Below are positions 37,689 to 46,001 of a stretch of 64,000 nucleotides of DNA, piece after piece; positions within the stretch are counted from its first letter, which is position 1, and each line of letters begins with the position of its first letter. Below the pieces are notes generated by a model, which searched no databases, had not been told where the DNA came from, and saw only the letters and a list, made by a program, of their open reading frames with translations. Both the position numbers and the translations under genes were made by a program. Source of the stretch: an uncultured Cellulophaga sp. (GTDB taxonomy: Bacteria; Bacteroidota; Bacteroidia; Flavobacteriales; Flavobacteriaceae); assembly GCA_947492955.1 (NCBI GenBank), contig CANLOV010000001.1, positions 310,001 to 374,000 of the forward strand, in the 5' to 3' direction.

Positions 37689-37810
37689 ATAGTGTTTGTT
37701 TTCATTTTCTCAGGTGCTAAATAAGTGTTATTTAGTTTGTTGTAAAAAAAACTACTTTGAAACTAACTATAAATTAGTTGTTCTGCATAGCGTAAGTTAT
37801 TAGCAGAAAT

Positions 37811-38167
37811 TTAGGCGTATTGTTTTATATATTTGATCTGGTTTTTAGTTAACCTGTTTGATAAGATGCCGAAAAAAGAACTAGTGCTTATGATAATTCC
37901 ACCAACAATACATATATAACTAAAAGAAGAAGAGTTATTAGCTAATATCCCGATAACAATTGTAATTAGCCCAAAAATGAACTGTTTTAGGCATTTTTTG
38001 TAAGTTCTGTGCTTAATTTTTAACATAAGGTCTTCATTCATAACCTTTTTAAATTGATCATTACTAATTAAGTTGTCGCTTTTTAATCGAATTAATTTTT
38101 CTTTTACTTCTACATGAGTCAATTTAAATCGTTCACTAGTTAATAGTTTTTCATTTACTATATTCAT
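37811..38167 (-). CDS. Hypothetical two-helix membrane protein
   Basis: 118 residues: a soluble helical N-terminus (1-55, SERFKLTHVEVKEKLIRL) and two membrane helices (about 65-82 and 84-104) near the C-terminus. I do not recognise a family. It lies 33 bp downstream of gldA on the same strand, so it may be translated from the gldA transcript. Confidence 0.6.
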   Translation of the reverse strand: MNIVNEKLLTSERFKLTHVEVKEKLIRLKSDNLISNDQFKKVMNEDLMLKIKHRTYKKCLKQFIFGLITIVIGILANNSSSFSYICIVGGIIISTSSFFGILSNRLTKNQIKYIKQYA

Positions 38168-38200
38168 TTTAGGTAAAATAGAATGATATCAAAATAAATA

Positions 38201-39094
38201 TTACTGTGTTAACTCTGTAAACAAGCTTTCTAAATTTTTATTTTTTCGGCTTAATTGTAGCGTTTTTAATTGGTTATCATGCGCAAAGTCAAAAACAACA
38301 GGGCGCATGTCTGTAGTAGTGTTAAATGTAATTTCGTAATTAAACCCGCCTATATTTTTTACTTTGATGGCATGCGGTAATTTTTTTAGAAATGCTTCTT
38401 CAACCCTAAAATCAAACTCAATCTCTATAATTTGTTCTTCTTCGGTTCTAAGTTCGTTTAGTTTTTTATCAGCAACTAATACTCCTTTGTTAATAATAAG
38501 AACGCGATCGCAAACAGCCTCTACTTCTTTCATGATGTGTGTAGAAAGTAAAATAGTTTTTTCTTTACTAATGTCTTTAATTAGTTTTCGTATTTCTAGC
38601 AGTTGGTTAGGGTCTAAGCCTGTAGTAGGTTCATCTAATATAAGTACATCGGGGTTATGTAATAGTGCAGCAGCTAAACCTACACGTTGTCTGTAACCTT
38701 TAGAAAGCTCACTTATTTTTTTATGAGCTTCAGGCTGTAAACCTGTTTGTATTATAACCTCTGCTATTCTGTTTTTGGGTGTTTTGTAAACATCGGCATT
38801 AAAAGCTAAATATTCTTTTACATACATGTCTAAGTAAAGCGGATTGTGTTCTGGTAAGTAGCCAATGCTTTTTTGTACATTTTGTTTATCAGTGATAACA
38901 TCAAAAGAATTTACATTAGCTTCACCTTCATCAGTTGTATGGTAGGTGGTTAAAATTTTCATCATCGTAGACTTTCCTGCTCCATTAGGACCTAAAAAGC
39001 CAACAATTTCACCTTTGTTTATAGAAAAAGATATATTATCCAGTGCTTTTTGAGTTCCAAAACTTTTAGTGATGTTAGTAACCGTTATAGACAT
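38201..39094 (-). CDS. gldA: Gliding-motility ABC transporter ATP-binding protein GldA
   Basis: 297 residues. SITVTNITKSFGTQKALDNISF, Walker A GPNGAGKST (about 36-44), signature LSKGYRQRVGLA, Walker B VLILDEPTTGLDP and H-loop LLSTHIM; the C-terminal extension to residue 297 is like Flavobacterium GldA. GldA works with the permeases GldF and GldG; these are not in the window. In F. johnsoniae, gldA is needed for gliding, though the transporter's substrate is unknown. Confidence 0.9.
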   Translation of the reverse strand: MSITVTNITKSFGTQKALDNISFSINKGEIVGFLGPNGAGKSTMMKILTTYHTTDEGEANVNSFDVITDKQNVQKSIGYLPEHNPLYLDMYVKEYLAFNADVYKTPKNRIAEVIIQTGLQPEAHKKISELSKGYRQRVGLAAALLHNPDVLILDEPTTGLDPNQLLEIRKLIKDISKEKTILLSTHIMKEVEAVCDRVLIINKGVLVADKKLNELRTEEEQIIEIEFDFRVEEAFLKKLPHAIKVKNIGGFNYEITFNTTTDMRPVVFDFAHDNQLKTLQLSRKNKNLESLFTELTQ

Positions 39095-39117
39095 AGTGTG
39101 TTATTAGTATAATAGTG

Positions 39118-39148
39118 TAAAAATAGAAATCGTATGGAGTTGTTACAA
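39118..39148 (-). promoter_or_regulatory. Candidate promoter of gldA
   Basis: On the minus strand: TTG (complement of 39146-39148), 20 bases, TATTTTTA (complement of 39118-39125), one base off TAnnTTTG. It would give a 5' UTR of about 17 bases before the ATG at 39094. Confidence 0.45.
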
Positions 39149-39238
39149 GGAAATATGAAAATCTTAGTATGTAAATATGTGTATTAGTTAACTTTAGCAG
39201 TTAAGAATGTTATTTTTTTAAAAAACAGTTATATATTA

Positions 39239-39268
39239 TTTGTATATTAAATATAATAATTATCTTAG
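39239..39268 (+). promoter_or_regulatory. Candidate promoter of the aromatic amino acid operon
   Basis: TTTG (39239-39242), 18 bases, TATCTTAG (39261-39268), one base from TAnnTTTG. Transcription would begin around 39272, only a few bases before the leader-peptide ATG at 39278. Confidence 0.45.
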
Positions 39269-39277
39269 CCCCGATTT

Positions 39278-39355
39278 ATGAAAGCAACACAAAAGTATTT
39301 TTGGAATGGTTTTAACTTTTACTTCTTTTTTAAAAGAAGTATGGGACTGTTCTAA
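39278..39355 (+). CDS. Phe/Tyr/Trp-rich leader peptide of the pheA operon (attenuator)
   Basis: A 25-codon ORF, ATG 39278 to TAA 39353-39355. It has 7 Phe (residues 8, 12, 14, 16, 17, 18, 25), 2 Tyr (7, 15) and 1 Trp (9): 10 aromatic of 25. The codons TTT, TTC, TAC, TTT, TTT cluster at 39317-39331. A hairpin ACTTCTTTT/AAAAGAAGT (39321-39340) overlaps the Phe codons, a terminator follows at 39379-39413, and GGGACT (39343-39348) can pair with AGTTCC (39384-39389) of that terminator. This is the layout of E. coli pheL. Stalled ribosomes at low charged tRNA-Phe would favour readthrough into pheA. Confidence 0.85.
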   Translation: MKATQKYFWNGFNFYFFFKRSMGLF

Positions 39356-39378
39356 CATATTTTAAAAATATATAATAG

Positions 39379-39413
39379 AAAAAAGTTCCGATAGAAATCG
39401 GAACTTTTTTTTT
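39379..39413 (+). terminator. Attenuator terminator in front of pheA
   Basis: A perfect GTTCCGAT/ATCGGAAC stem (39385-39404, loop AGAA), preceded by A6 and followed by T9 (39405-39413). It stands between the leader peptide and pheA (ATG 39477), with no gene ending nearby for it to serve, which marks it as a conditional terminator. Confidence 0.88.
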
Positions 39414-39476
39414 ATATAAAATTAAAGTATAGAGTATTTGGTTTATGTTGTGTTAATTAGGGAGTTGTAAATAAAA

Positions 39477-40304
39477 ATGAGTTTAAAAATAGCAATACAA
39501 GGTATAAAAGGTTCTAACCATCATCAGGTGGCTAAAACATACTTTGGTGATGCCGTAGCTGTAGAGGAATGTATGTCTTTCGATAGTTTGGTAGATAGCT
39601 TACTAACAAAAGAGTCAGACCAAGGTATTATGGCAATAGAAAATTCTATTGCAGGTTCTATTATTCCTAATTATGCATTAGTTTATAATAACAATTTACA
39701 TATTGTTGGAGAATATTATTTAAATATTCATCATAATTTAATGGTGTTGAAAGGACAAAAAATAGAGGATATTAAAGAAGTACATTCTCATCCTATGGCA
39801 TTGTTACAATGTAAGAAGTTTTTTAAGCAGTACCCTAGTATTAAATTGGTAGAAGATATAGATACAGCAGAGACCGCTAAGAGAATTCAGGATAATCAGC
39901 TTAAAAATATAGCTGCTATTGCACCAAAAGTAGCAGCAGATTTATACGATTTAGAAATAGTTTCAGACGATATACAAACGATAAAGAATAATTCTACCCG
40001 ATTTATTATCGTAAAAACAAAGAATAAAGCATTACCAGAGATAGAAATTAATAAAGCATCACTGCGTTTTGTGTTGGATCATAAAAGAGGCAGTTTGGCT
40101 ACGGTATTGAATGTAATGAGCGATTGTAATTTAAATTTAACTAAGATACAGTCATTACCAGTAATAGAACAGCCATGGAAATATGCATTTTTTGTAGATG
40201 TTACTTTTGATGTATATGAAAATTTTGCAAAAGCAAAGGCATTATTAGAAATAATGGCAGAGGAGTTTAGAATATTAGGGGCTTATAAAAACGGACGGCT
40301 ATGA
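39477..40304 (+). CDS. pheA: Prephenate dehydratase with C-terminal ACT domain
   Basis: 275 residues. Catalytic domain (about 1-180) with IAIQGIKGSNHHQVAKTYF and NNSTRFIIV, where the Thr-Arg-Phe motif is catalytic, and an ACT regulatory domain (about 195-270). It turns prephenate into phenylpyruvate in phenylalanine synthesis. The ACT motif usually written ESRP reads QSLP here (KIQSLPVIEQPWKYAFF), so the Arg linked to Phe inhibition in other members is Leu. First gene of the four-gene aromatic operon; stop overlaps the next start (ATGA, 40301-40304). Confidence 0.94.
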   Translation: MSLKIAIQGIKGSNHHQVAKTYFGDAVAVEECMSFDSLVDSLLTKESDQGIMAIENSIAGSIIPNYALVYNNNLHIVGEYYLNIHHNLMVLKGQKIEDIKEVHSHPMALLQCKKFFKQYPSIKLVEDIDTAETAKRIQDNQLKNIAAIAPKVAADLYDLEIVSDDIQTIKNNSTRFIIVKTKNKALPEIEINKASLRFVLDHKRGSLATVLNVMSDCNLNLTKIQSLPVIEQPWKYAFFVDVTFDVYENFAKAKALLEIMAEEFRILGAYKNGRL

Positions 40305-41446
40305 TTAGTACAGCTGATAGATTAAATACGATAGAAGAATATTATTTCTCTAAAAAATTAAGAGAAGTACGTGGTTTGGTTACGGCTGGTAAGCCTATTA
40401 TTAATATGGGAATTGGTAGTCCTGATTTAGCACCATCTAATGAAGTTTTAGAAGCTATAAAAATAGCGGTTTTAGATAAAGGGGCACACCAATACCAAAG
40501 TTACCAAGGTTTACCAGAATTAAGAGAAGCTATAGCAGATTTTTATAAGGTAAGTTTTAATGTTGCTCTAAATCCTATGGATGAGGTATTGCCGTTAATG
40601 GGTTCTAAAGAAGGAATAATGCATATTAGTATGGCATTTTTAAACCCTGGGGATGAGGCATTAATACCTAATCCAGGTTATCCTACTTACACATCTGTTA
40701 CTAATTTGGTAGGGGCAAAACCTAAATATTATAATTTAAAAGAAGCTAATAATTGGTTTCCAAATTTAGAAGAATTAGCAGCGCAAGACTTGTCTAAAGT
40801 AAAGATTATGTGGTTAGGTTACCCGCATATGCCAACAGGAGCCACGGCAACTATAGAACAGTTAAAAGAATTGATTAATTTTGCACGCCAGAATAACATA
40901 TTATTGGTAAACGATAATCCATATAGTTTTGTGTTAAATAATAATCCAAAGAGTATTTTGGAGATACAAGGAGCTAAGGAAGTTGCATTAGAATTAAACT
41001 CTCTAAGTAAAACGTTTAATATGGCAGGTTGGCGCGTAGGAATGGTAATGGGGAGTAAAGCCAATATTACTGCAGTATTAAAAGTTAAAAGTAATATGGA
41101 TTCTGGAATGTTTTATGGCGTACAAAAAGGAGCTATAGCAGCATTAAAGAGTGGTAAAGATTGGTTTAAAAAGCTAAATAAAGTATATACTTCTCGTAGA
41201 GAGTTAATGTATACGTTAGCAGATAAATTAAACTGTATATATGATAAAAATGCTGTAGGTATGTTTGTTTGGGCTAAGTTACCAGAAGGCATATCATCCG
41301 CAGAAGAATTTGTAGATAGTGTATTGTACGATAAAGATATATTTATAGCGCCAGGAACTATTTTTGGTAGTAACGGAGAAGGTTATATACGATTTTCTTT
41401 ATGTGTAACAGAAGATAAAATTAAAGAAGCAATAGCAAGGTTTTAA
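40301..41446 (+). CDS. PLP-dependent aminotransferase (class I/II), aromatic or prephenate type
   Basis: 381 residues, fold type I. NMGIGSPDLAPS, the substrate loop GSKEGIMHISMAFLNPGDE, PNPGYPTY, the NDNPYSFV Asp region, the PLP Lys in LNSLSKTFNMAGWRVG, and the C-terminal RFSLC Arg. Position between pheA and tyrA points to the amination of phenylpyruvate and 4-hydroxyphenylpyruvate, or of prephenate itself (arogenate route). Sequence alone does not choose between them. It uses no other operon signal. Confidence 0.88.
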   Translation: MISTADRLNTIEEYYFSKKLREVRGLVTAGKPIINMGIGSPDLAPSNEVLEAIKIAVLDKGAHQYQSYQGLPELREAIADFYKVSFNVALNPMDEVLPLMGSKEGIMHISMAFLNPGDEALIPNPGYPTYTSVTNLVGAKPKYYNLKEANNWFPNLEELAAQDLSKVKIMWLGYPHMPTGATATIEQLKELINFARQNNILLVNDNPYSFVLNNNPKSILEIQGAKEVALELNSLSKTFNMAGWRVGMVMGSKANITAVLKVKSNMDSGMFYGVQKGAIAALKSGKDWFKKLNKVYTSRRELMYTLADKLNCIYDKNAVGMFVWAKLPEGISSAEEFVDSVLYDKDIFIAPGTIFGSNGEGYIRFSLCVTEDKIKEAIARF

Positions 41447-41494
41447 ATTAGGATAAAGAAGAATAGGTAATTGTTTTTCTTATGTTGAAGTAAT

Positions 41495-42355
41495 ATGAAT
41501 GTATTTGTAATTGGTATAGGGTTAATAGGAGGTTCCATGGTAAAGGACATTAAAGAGTTTTCCTCTGATGTTACTATTTATGGGGTTGATATTAATGATG
41601 CACATTTAGAAGAAGCTTTATCGTTAAATATTATAGACGAAAAAGCAACTTTTAAAGATTTAGCTATTGCCGATGTTGTAATTGTTACCATACCTGTAGA
41701 TGTTATGGTGGTAGAATTACCAAAAATACTAGATGTTGTTTCGGATAATGCAGTGGTTATAGATGCAGGTTCTACAAAGTCATTAATATGTAAAACAGTA
41801 GAAAATCATCCAAAGCGAAGAAATTTTTTAGCTTGCCACCCCATAGCAGGGACAGAATTTTCTGGGCCATCAGCAGCTATTAAAGGCTTGTATAATGGGA
41901 AAACAAATATTATTTGCGAAGTAGAAAAAACAGCATTTAAATTACAAGAAAAGGCATTAGCTTTGTTTCAGCAAATGGGAATGCGTATTAGGTATATGAA
42001 TCCTGAAGCGCATGATAAGCACATAGCATATGTTTCGCATTTGTCTCACATTAGTTCTTTTATGTTAGGCAAAACAGTTATAAACAAAGAAAAGAACGAA
42101 CGCGATATTTTTGATATGGCAGGAAGTGGTTTTGAAAGTACAGTGCGCTTGGCAAAAAGTTCCCCAGCAATGTGGGCACCAATTTTTAAGCATAACAAGC
42201 AAAATGTAATAGAAACCCTAGAGGAATATATCTCTAATTTAGATGCTTTTAAACAAATGCTTTTAGAAGACGATTACGAAGGTATTTACAGAGAAATGAA
42301 CAATACCAATAGGATAAAAGAAATATTAACAGGAATACCACTAAATAAAAAATAG
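41495..42355 (+). CDS. tyrA: Prephenate dehydrogenase
   Basis: 286 residues, NAD-binding GIGLIGGSMVKDI at the N-terminus, then the helical dimerisation domain with HPIAGTEFSGPSAAIKGLYNG and the catalytic His, and SHLSHISSFMLG. It turns prephenate into 4-hydroxyphenylpyruvate (or arogenate to tyrosine). Length and motifs are normal; no ACT domain. Lies 48 bp after the aminotransferase and 8 bp before the DAHP synthase. Confidence 0.94.
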   Translation: MNVFVIGIGLIGGSMVKDIKEFSSDVTIYGVDINDAHLEEALSLNIIDEKATFKDLAIADVVIVTIPVDVMVVELPKILDVVSDNAVVIDAGSTKSLICKTVENHPKRRNFLACHPIAGTEFSGPSAAIKGLYNGKTNIICEVEKTAFKLQEKALALFQQMGMRIRYMNPEAHDKHIAYVSHLSHISSFMLGKTVINKEKNERDIFDMAGSGFESTVRLAKSSPAMWAPIFKHNKQNVIETLEEYISNLDAFKQMLLEDDYEGIYREMNNTNRIKEILTGIPLNKK

Positions 42356-42363
42356 GTAAAGTA

Positions 42364-43446
42364 ATGGAAAATTCAAAACAAATGAGAACATGGTTGGATG
42401 ATATGAACCTAGATCATCCACTAGTGATAGCAGGGCCATGTAGCGCAGAAACCGAGGAGCAAGTGCTGAAAATTGCACACGAACTAAAAGATACTGATGT
42501 TAGTTATTTTAGAGCAGGTATATGGAAGCCAAGAACGCGCCCTGGTAATTTTGAAGGAGTAGGAGCTTTAGGCTTAAAATGGTTGCAAAAAGTTAAAGAA
42601 GAAACAGGAATGAAAACCTGTACGGAAGTAGCTAATGCGGCACATGTAAAATTAGCTTTAGAGCACGATATAGATTTGTTATGGATTGGAGCTCGTTCTA
42701 CAGTTTCACCATTTATTATGCAAGATATTGCAGATGCTTTAGAGGGAACAGATAAGATAGTATTAGTTAAGAACCCTGTAAATCCAGATTTAGCATTATG
42801 GTTAGGTGGTATAGAGCGTTTGCATACCGCTGGTATTAAAAAATTAGGAGCAATACATAGAGGTTTTTCTACTTACGAAAAAACGAAGTATAGAAATACT
42901 CCAGAATGGCAATTAGCGATTGATTTTCAAACGAAATTTCCAGATTTACCTTTAATAAATGATCCTTCTCATATTACAGGAAATAGAGAAATGATTTTTG
43001 ATGTATGTCAGACTGCATTAGATTTAAATTTTGATGGATTAATGATTGAAACTCATTTTGATCCAGATAATGCATGGAGTGATGCTGCGCAGCAAGTAAC
43101 GCCAACAAAATTAGTTGAGATTATGAAGGATTTAAAAATCCGTAAAGAATCTGGACAAGAAGAAGCGTTTAAAGCTGAGTTAGGTAAATTACGTGCTCAG
43201 ATAGATGTTATCGATAATCAGGTAATTGATGTTCTTGGGAAAAGAATGAAGATTTCTGATACCATTGGTGCACTTAAAAAAGAGCAAAATGTTGCTGTTT
43301 TACAAAGCGACAGATGGAATACAATTTTAGGTAAAATGATTCTTGAAGGAGAATCTAAAGGATTAAGCGAGGAGTTTGTTTTAAAAATGTTTAAAGCAAT
43401 TCATCAAGAATCTATTAATCATCAAGAAAAAGTCTTAAAGGCTTAA
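42364..43446 (+). CDS. Fused DAHP synthase (type I-beta) / AroQ chorismate mutase
   Basis: 360 residues. N-terminal DAHP synthase (about 1-265): VIAGPCSAETEEQV, FRAGIWKPRTRPGNFEGVG, LVKNPVNPDLALW, HRGFSTYEK, DPSHITGNRE. C-terminal AroQ helical chorismate mutase (about 275-360): AELGKLRAQIDVIDNQVI, GKRMKISDTIGALKKEQNV. This order (synthase-mutase) is found in Bacteroidota, e.g. Porphyromonas gingivalis, where fusion gives feedback control by prephenate. It supplies both the first step of the shikimate route and the chorismate to prephenate step used by pheA and tyrA. Confidence 0.93.
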   Translation: MENSKQMRTWLDDMNLDHPLVIAGPCSAETEEQVLKIAHELKDTDVSYFRAGIWKPRTRPGNFEGVGALGLKWLQKVKEETGMKTCTEVANAAHVKLALEHDIDLLWIGARSTVSPFIMQDIADALEGTDKIVLVKNPVNPDLALWLGGIERLHTAGIKKLGAIHRGFSTYEKTKYRNTPEWQLAIDFQTKFPDLPLINDPSHITGNREMIFDVCQTALDLNFDGLMIETHFDPDNAWSDAAQQVTPTKLVEIMKDLKIRKESGQEEAFKAELGKLRAQIDVIDNQVIDVLGKRMKISDTIGALKKEQNVAVLQSDRWNTILGKMILEGESKGLSEEFVLKMFKAIHQESINHQEKVLKA

Positions 43447-43465
43447 GAAAATAAATAAGTGGTAT

Positions 43466-43498
43466 TAAAAAATCCCAGCATTTCTGCTGGGATTTTTT
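43466..43498. terminator. Terminator at the end of the aromatic operon
   Basis: A perfect ATCCCAGCA/TGCTGGGAT stem (43472-43493, loop TTTC) with A-run before and T-run after. It serves both the operon and the convergent gene at 43519-43959. Confidence 0.9.
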
Positions 43499-43518
43499 GT
43501 TTTTACTTCATAAGTATA

Positions 43519-43959
43519 TTATTTTTTAAATATATATCTGGTAATAAAAATACCTTGTCCATCTCCTTTGCCACCTTCACTTTCTACAGCACTGGTTACA
43601 AAAGCGAGTTCCCATCCTTCGGCAACCATAGCATTTATTTTTGAAGTTATAATAGCATCATTAGCTGCAATGTTTTGGAAACGAATACCGCCAATATTGT
43701 AAAAATTAAGAAGTTTAGTTTCATCAAAACCTTTTACTCTTATTTCTCCACGTTTAGATTTGTTACGCGTATTATCTTCAGCTGTTTGTGTAGAAGTGTA
43801 TTTTTTATAATCTTTTTCTTCATTGGCACTAATAAGTCTAGATCGGCCTAATCCACTAGAAACTATAGATTCTACACTAGTAATTACTTTAAATTGTTGA
43901 GCACTAACTTCAATATTTGTAGCTAAAGCTATAATTGCAATAAATAGAATTTTTTTCAT
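43519..43959 (-). CDS. Secreted protein with DUF4177-like C-terminus
   Basis: 146 residues from the ATG 43957-43959, where a signal peptide starts (KKILFIAIIALATNIEVSAQ); an upstream in-frame ATG adds 10 polar residues. The end MVAEGWELAFVTSAV...GIFITRYIFKK fits the DUF4177-like pattern (AEGWELV ... YIFKK). The middle is Lys/Glu/Ser-rich and probably surface-exposed. Function unknown. The neighbour at 44123-44932 is also secreted, and both could share a promoter. Confidence 0.68.
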   Translation of the reverse strand: MKKILFIAIIALATNIEVSAQQFKVITSVESIVSSGLGRSRLISANEEKDYKKYTSTQTAEDNTRNKSKRGEIRVKGFDETKLLNFYNIGGIRFQNIAANDAIITSKINAMVAEGWELAFVTSAVESEGGKGDGQGIFITRYIFKK

Positions 43960-44061
43960 GATATTATCTTTATTTACAATTAAAGACAACTAAATATATT
44001 AAGGGTTGCATTGTTTCATGAGAAAATTATGGTAAGCAGTATACTTTTTTAGAAAATGGGT

Positions 44062-44098
44062 AAAAAAAATCTCAGCATATAAAATATGCTGAGATTTT
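44062..44098 (-). terminator. Terminator of the 269-aa secreted protein gene
   Basis: A perfect hairpin CTCAGCATAT/ATATGCTGAG (44071-44093), extended by A/T pairs, with a run of eight T on the minus strand (complement of 44062-44069). Confidence 0.82.
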
Positions 44099-44122
44099 AA
44101 TGTTGTTGTAAATTTATGTGTT

Positions 44123-44932
44123 CTACTGAATAGAAAAATCAAAAACAGATTGGTTAGATCTTCCTCCAGGAACTTGTCCTTGGTAAAAGAAAGCATATTC
44201 ACCAGGTTCTAATGTTTCAGCTACTACCTTAAATTTGTTCGATTCTATTTCTTCTATAGAAAAAGGAAGTGCTTTTTTTGGGTCAACACCACTACTACTA
44301 CTTAATGAATTACCTTTTCCAGTAATAACTTCTCTTAAGTTCTTTTTTTCTCTAACAGTTAATTTTATTAAAACAAATTCGTTAGGAGAAGAAGCCGTTC
44401 TAAACCACCAATTAAATAAATCACCACCACCTTGTTGTGTCTGCATATTATCTACATCAGCAGTAGAAACATCAAATAAGAATGTGAATTCTGGTCTGTT
44501 ATTCTTAATTACATTGTTAGAAGTTGCTTTTGGTAATGCAGATTTTTGCTTAGAATTTATAAATCCAGAAACTAATTTTTGTGCAGCAGCATTTGTTCTA
44601 GTTCCAGAAAAAACAGAAGGTTGAATTAATTTTTGTTTGCCTTCCGTAGTTGTGTAGTATATTCCAGTTTTAGACTTTGTATTGTGTTTAGACTTCTGCA
44701 TTATTAATGAAATAACGTTAGAAGAAACTCCTGCTTGTTTTAATTTTGATAAATCGGATATAGAAGCATCAAATTTTACATTAGAAGAGTTAATTTTGTC
44801 TATTATCATATGGTCATCAAATCCAAGTTCTTGCATTTGAATTACAGATTCATTAGTGATTGTTTCTTGCGCAATTGTTGCTAAAGAAAAGAAAAGGGCA
44901 AATAATAAAGTTACTTTTTTAAAAATGCTCAT
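44123..44932 (-). CDS. Hypothetical secreted protein with short helical repeat domain
   Basis: 269 residues with signal peptide (1-21, ATIAQ). Then a small helical domain (about 28-75, TNESVIQMQELGFDDHMIIDKI...FDASISDLSKLKQAGVSSNVISLI) of a type seen at the start of several Bacteroidota secreted proteins, and a beta-rich region (about 110-269) ending FDFSIQ. Function unknown. The first domain resembles the repeated V(S)xAVIxxM helix pair of SHOCT-like modules, but I cannot assign it. Confidence 0.7.
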   Translation of the reverse strand: MSIFKKVTLLFALFFSLATIAQETITNESVIQMQELGFDDHMIIDKINSSNVKFDASISDLSKLKQAGVSSNVISLIMQKSKHNTKSKTGIYYTTTEGKQKLIQPSVFSGTRTNAAAQKLVSGFINSKQKSALPKATSNNVIKNNRPEFTFLFDVSTADVDNMQTQQGGGDLFNWWFRTASSPNEFVLIKLTVREKKNLREVITGKGNSLSSSSGVDPKKALPFSIEEIESNKFKVVAETLEPGEYAFFYQGQVPGGRSNQSVFDFSIQ

Positions 44933-45011
44933 TGTTGTCGGTTTATTTTGTTTTTATTAAAACAAAATAAACGTTTTTTTTTGAATTGTAGTGTCAAATG
45001 ATTATTGTTTC

Positions 45012-45043
45012 TTTGTTACAGTTGTATTATTAGTTAATTTTTG
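45012..45043 (+). promoter_or_regulatory. Candidate promoter of rsgA
   Basis: TTTG (45012-45015), 19 bases, TAATTTTTG (45035-45043). The start is expected near 45048, two or three bases before the rsgA ATG at 45051, so the transcript would be nearly leaderless. Confidence 0.5.
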
Positions 45044-45050
45044 AGTATAA

Positions 45051-46001
45051 ATGGTTGGTGTTGTATATAAATCTACAGGAAGTTGGTATACCGTTAAAAC
45101 GGAAGAGGGCAATTTCTATGAATGTAGAATAAAAGGGAAATTCCGACTAAAAGGAATAAAAAGCACTAACCCCATAGCAGTAGGAGATGTTGTAGAGTTT
45201 GATGTTGAGCAAATAGCAGAAGAAACAAATGCTGTTATAACAAAAATAAGAGACCGAAAAAATTATATAGTACGCAAATCTGTAAACCTATCTAAGCAAA
45301 CACATGTTATTGCCGCTAATTTAGATGTTGTTTTTTTAATGGTAACATTAAATAATCCGCCAACATCAACAAGTTTTATAGATCGTTTTTTAGTTACATC
45401 CAATGCTTATGAAATTCCTACGGTATTACTTTTTAATAAGATAGATACTTATAATGAAGAAGAGTTGTTAGAAATAAAATATTTAGCAGCCTTATATAGG
45501 CAAATAGGATATGAGTGTATAGGAATATCGGCAAAGATAGGTAAAAATATAGATAAGGTTAAAGAATTAATGCAAGGGAAAATAAGTATGTTTTCTGGGC
45601 ATTCTGGAGTAGGTAAATCTACTTTAATAAACAGTATAGAGCCTAAATTAGATTTAAGAACAGCTATTATTTCTCAACAACACTTGCAAGGGCAACATAC
45701 AACAACCTTTGCCGAAATGTTCGATTTAGATTTTGGAGCTAGTATTATAGATACACCAGGAATAAAAGGTTTTGGTATAGTAGATATGGAAAAGGAAGAA
45801 ATAGGAGACTATTTTCCTGAGTTCTTTAAATTAAAAAATAATTGTAAGTTTAATAATTGCCTGCATACAGATGAGCCTAAATGTGCAATTAAAGATGCCT
45901 TAGAAAAAGACGAAATAGCTTGGAGTAGGTATAAAAGTTACATGCAAATGATAACTGGTGAAGAAGAGCATTACCGAACAGATATTCATAATAAAAAATA
46001 A
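45051..46001 (+). CDS. rsgA: Ribosome small-subunit-dependent GTPase RsgA
   Basis: 316 residues. An OB-fold domain (1-70), the circularly permuted GTPase (G4 NKID about 125, G1 GHSGVGKST about 183-191, G3 DTPGI), and the C-terminal zinc domain with CKFNNCLHTDEPKC ligands. It completes 30S assembly in the cytosol. It overlaps dtd by one base (TAATG), a pairing common in Flavobacteriaceae. Confidence 0.95.
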   Translation: MVGVVYKSTGSWYTVKTEEGNFYECRIKGKFRLKGIKSTNPIAVGDVVEFDVEQIAEETNAVITKIRDRKNYIVRKSVNLSKQTHVIAANLDVVFLMVTLNNPPTSTSFIDRFLVTSNAYEIPTVLLFNKIDTYNEEELLEIKYLAALYRQIGYECIGISAKIGKNIDKVKELMQGKISMFSGHSGVGKSTLINSIEPKLDLRTAIISQQHLQGQHTTTFAEMFDLDFGASIIDTPGIKGFGIVDMEKEEIGDYFPEFFKLKNNCKFNNCLHTDEPKCAIKDALEKDEIAWSRYKSYMQMITGEEEHYRTDIHNKK

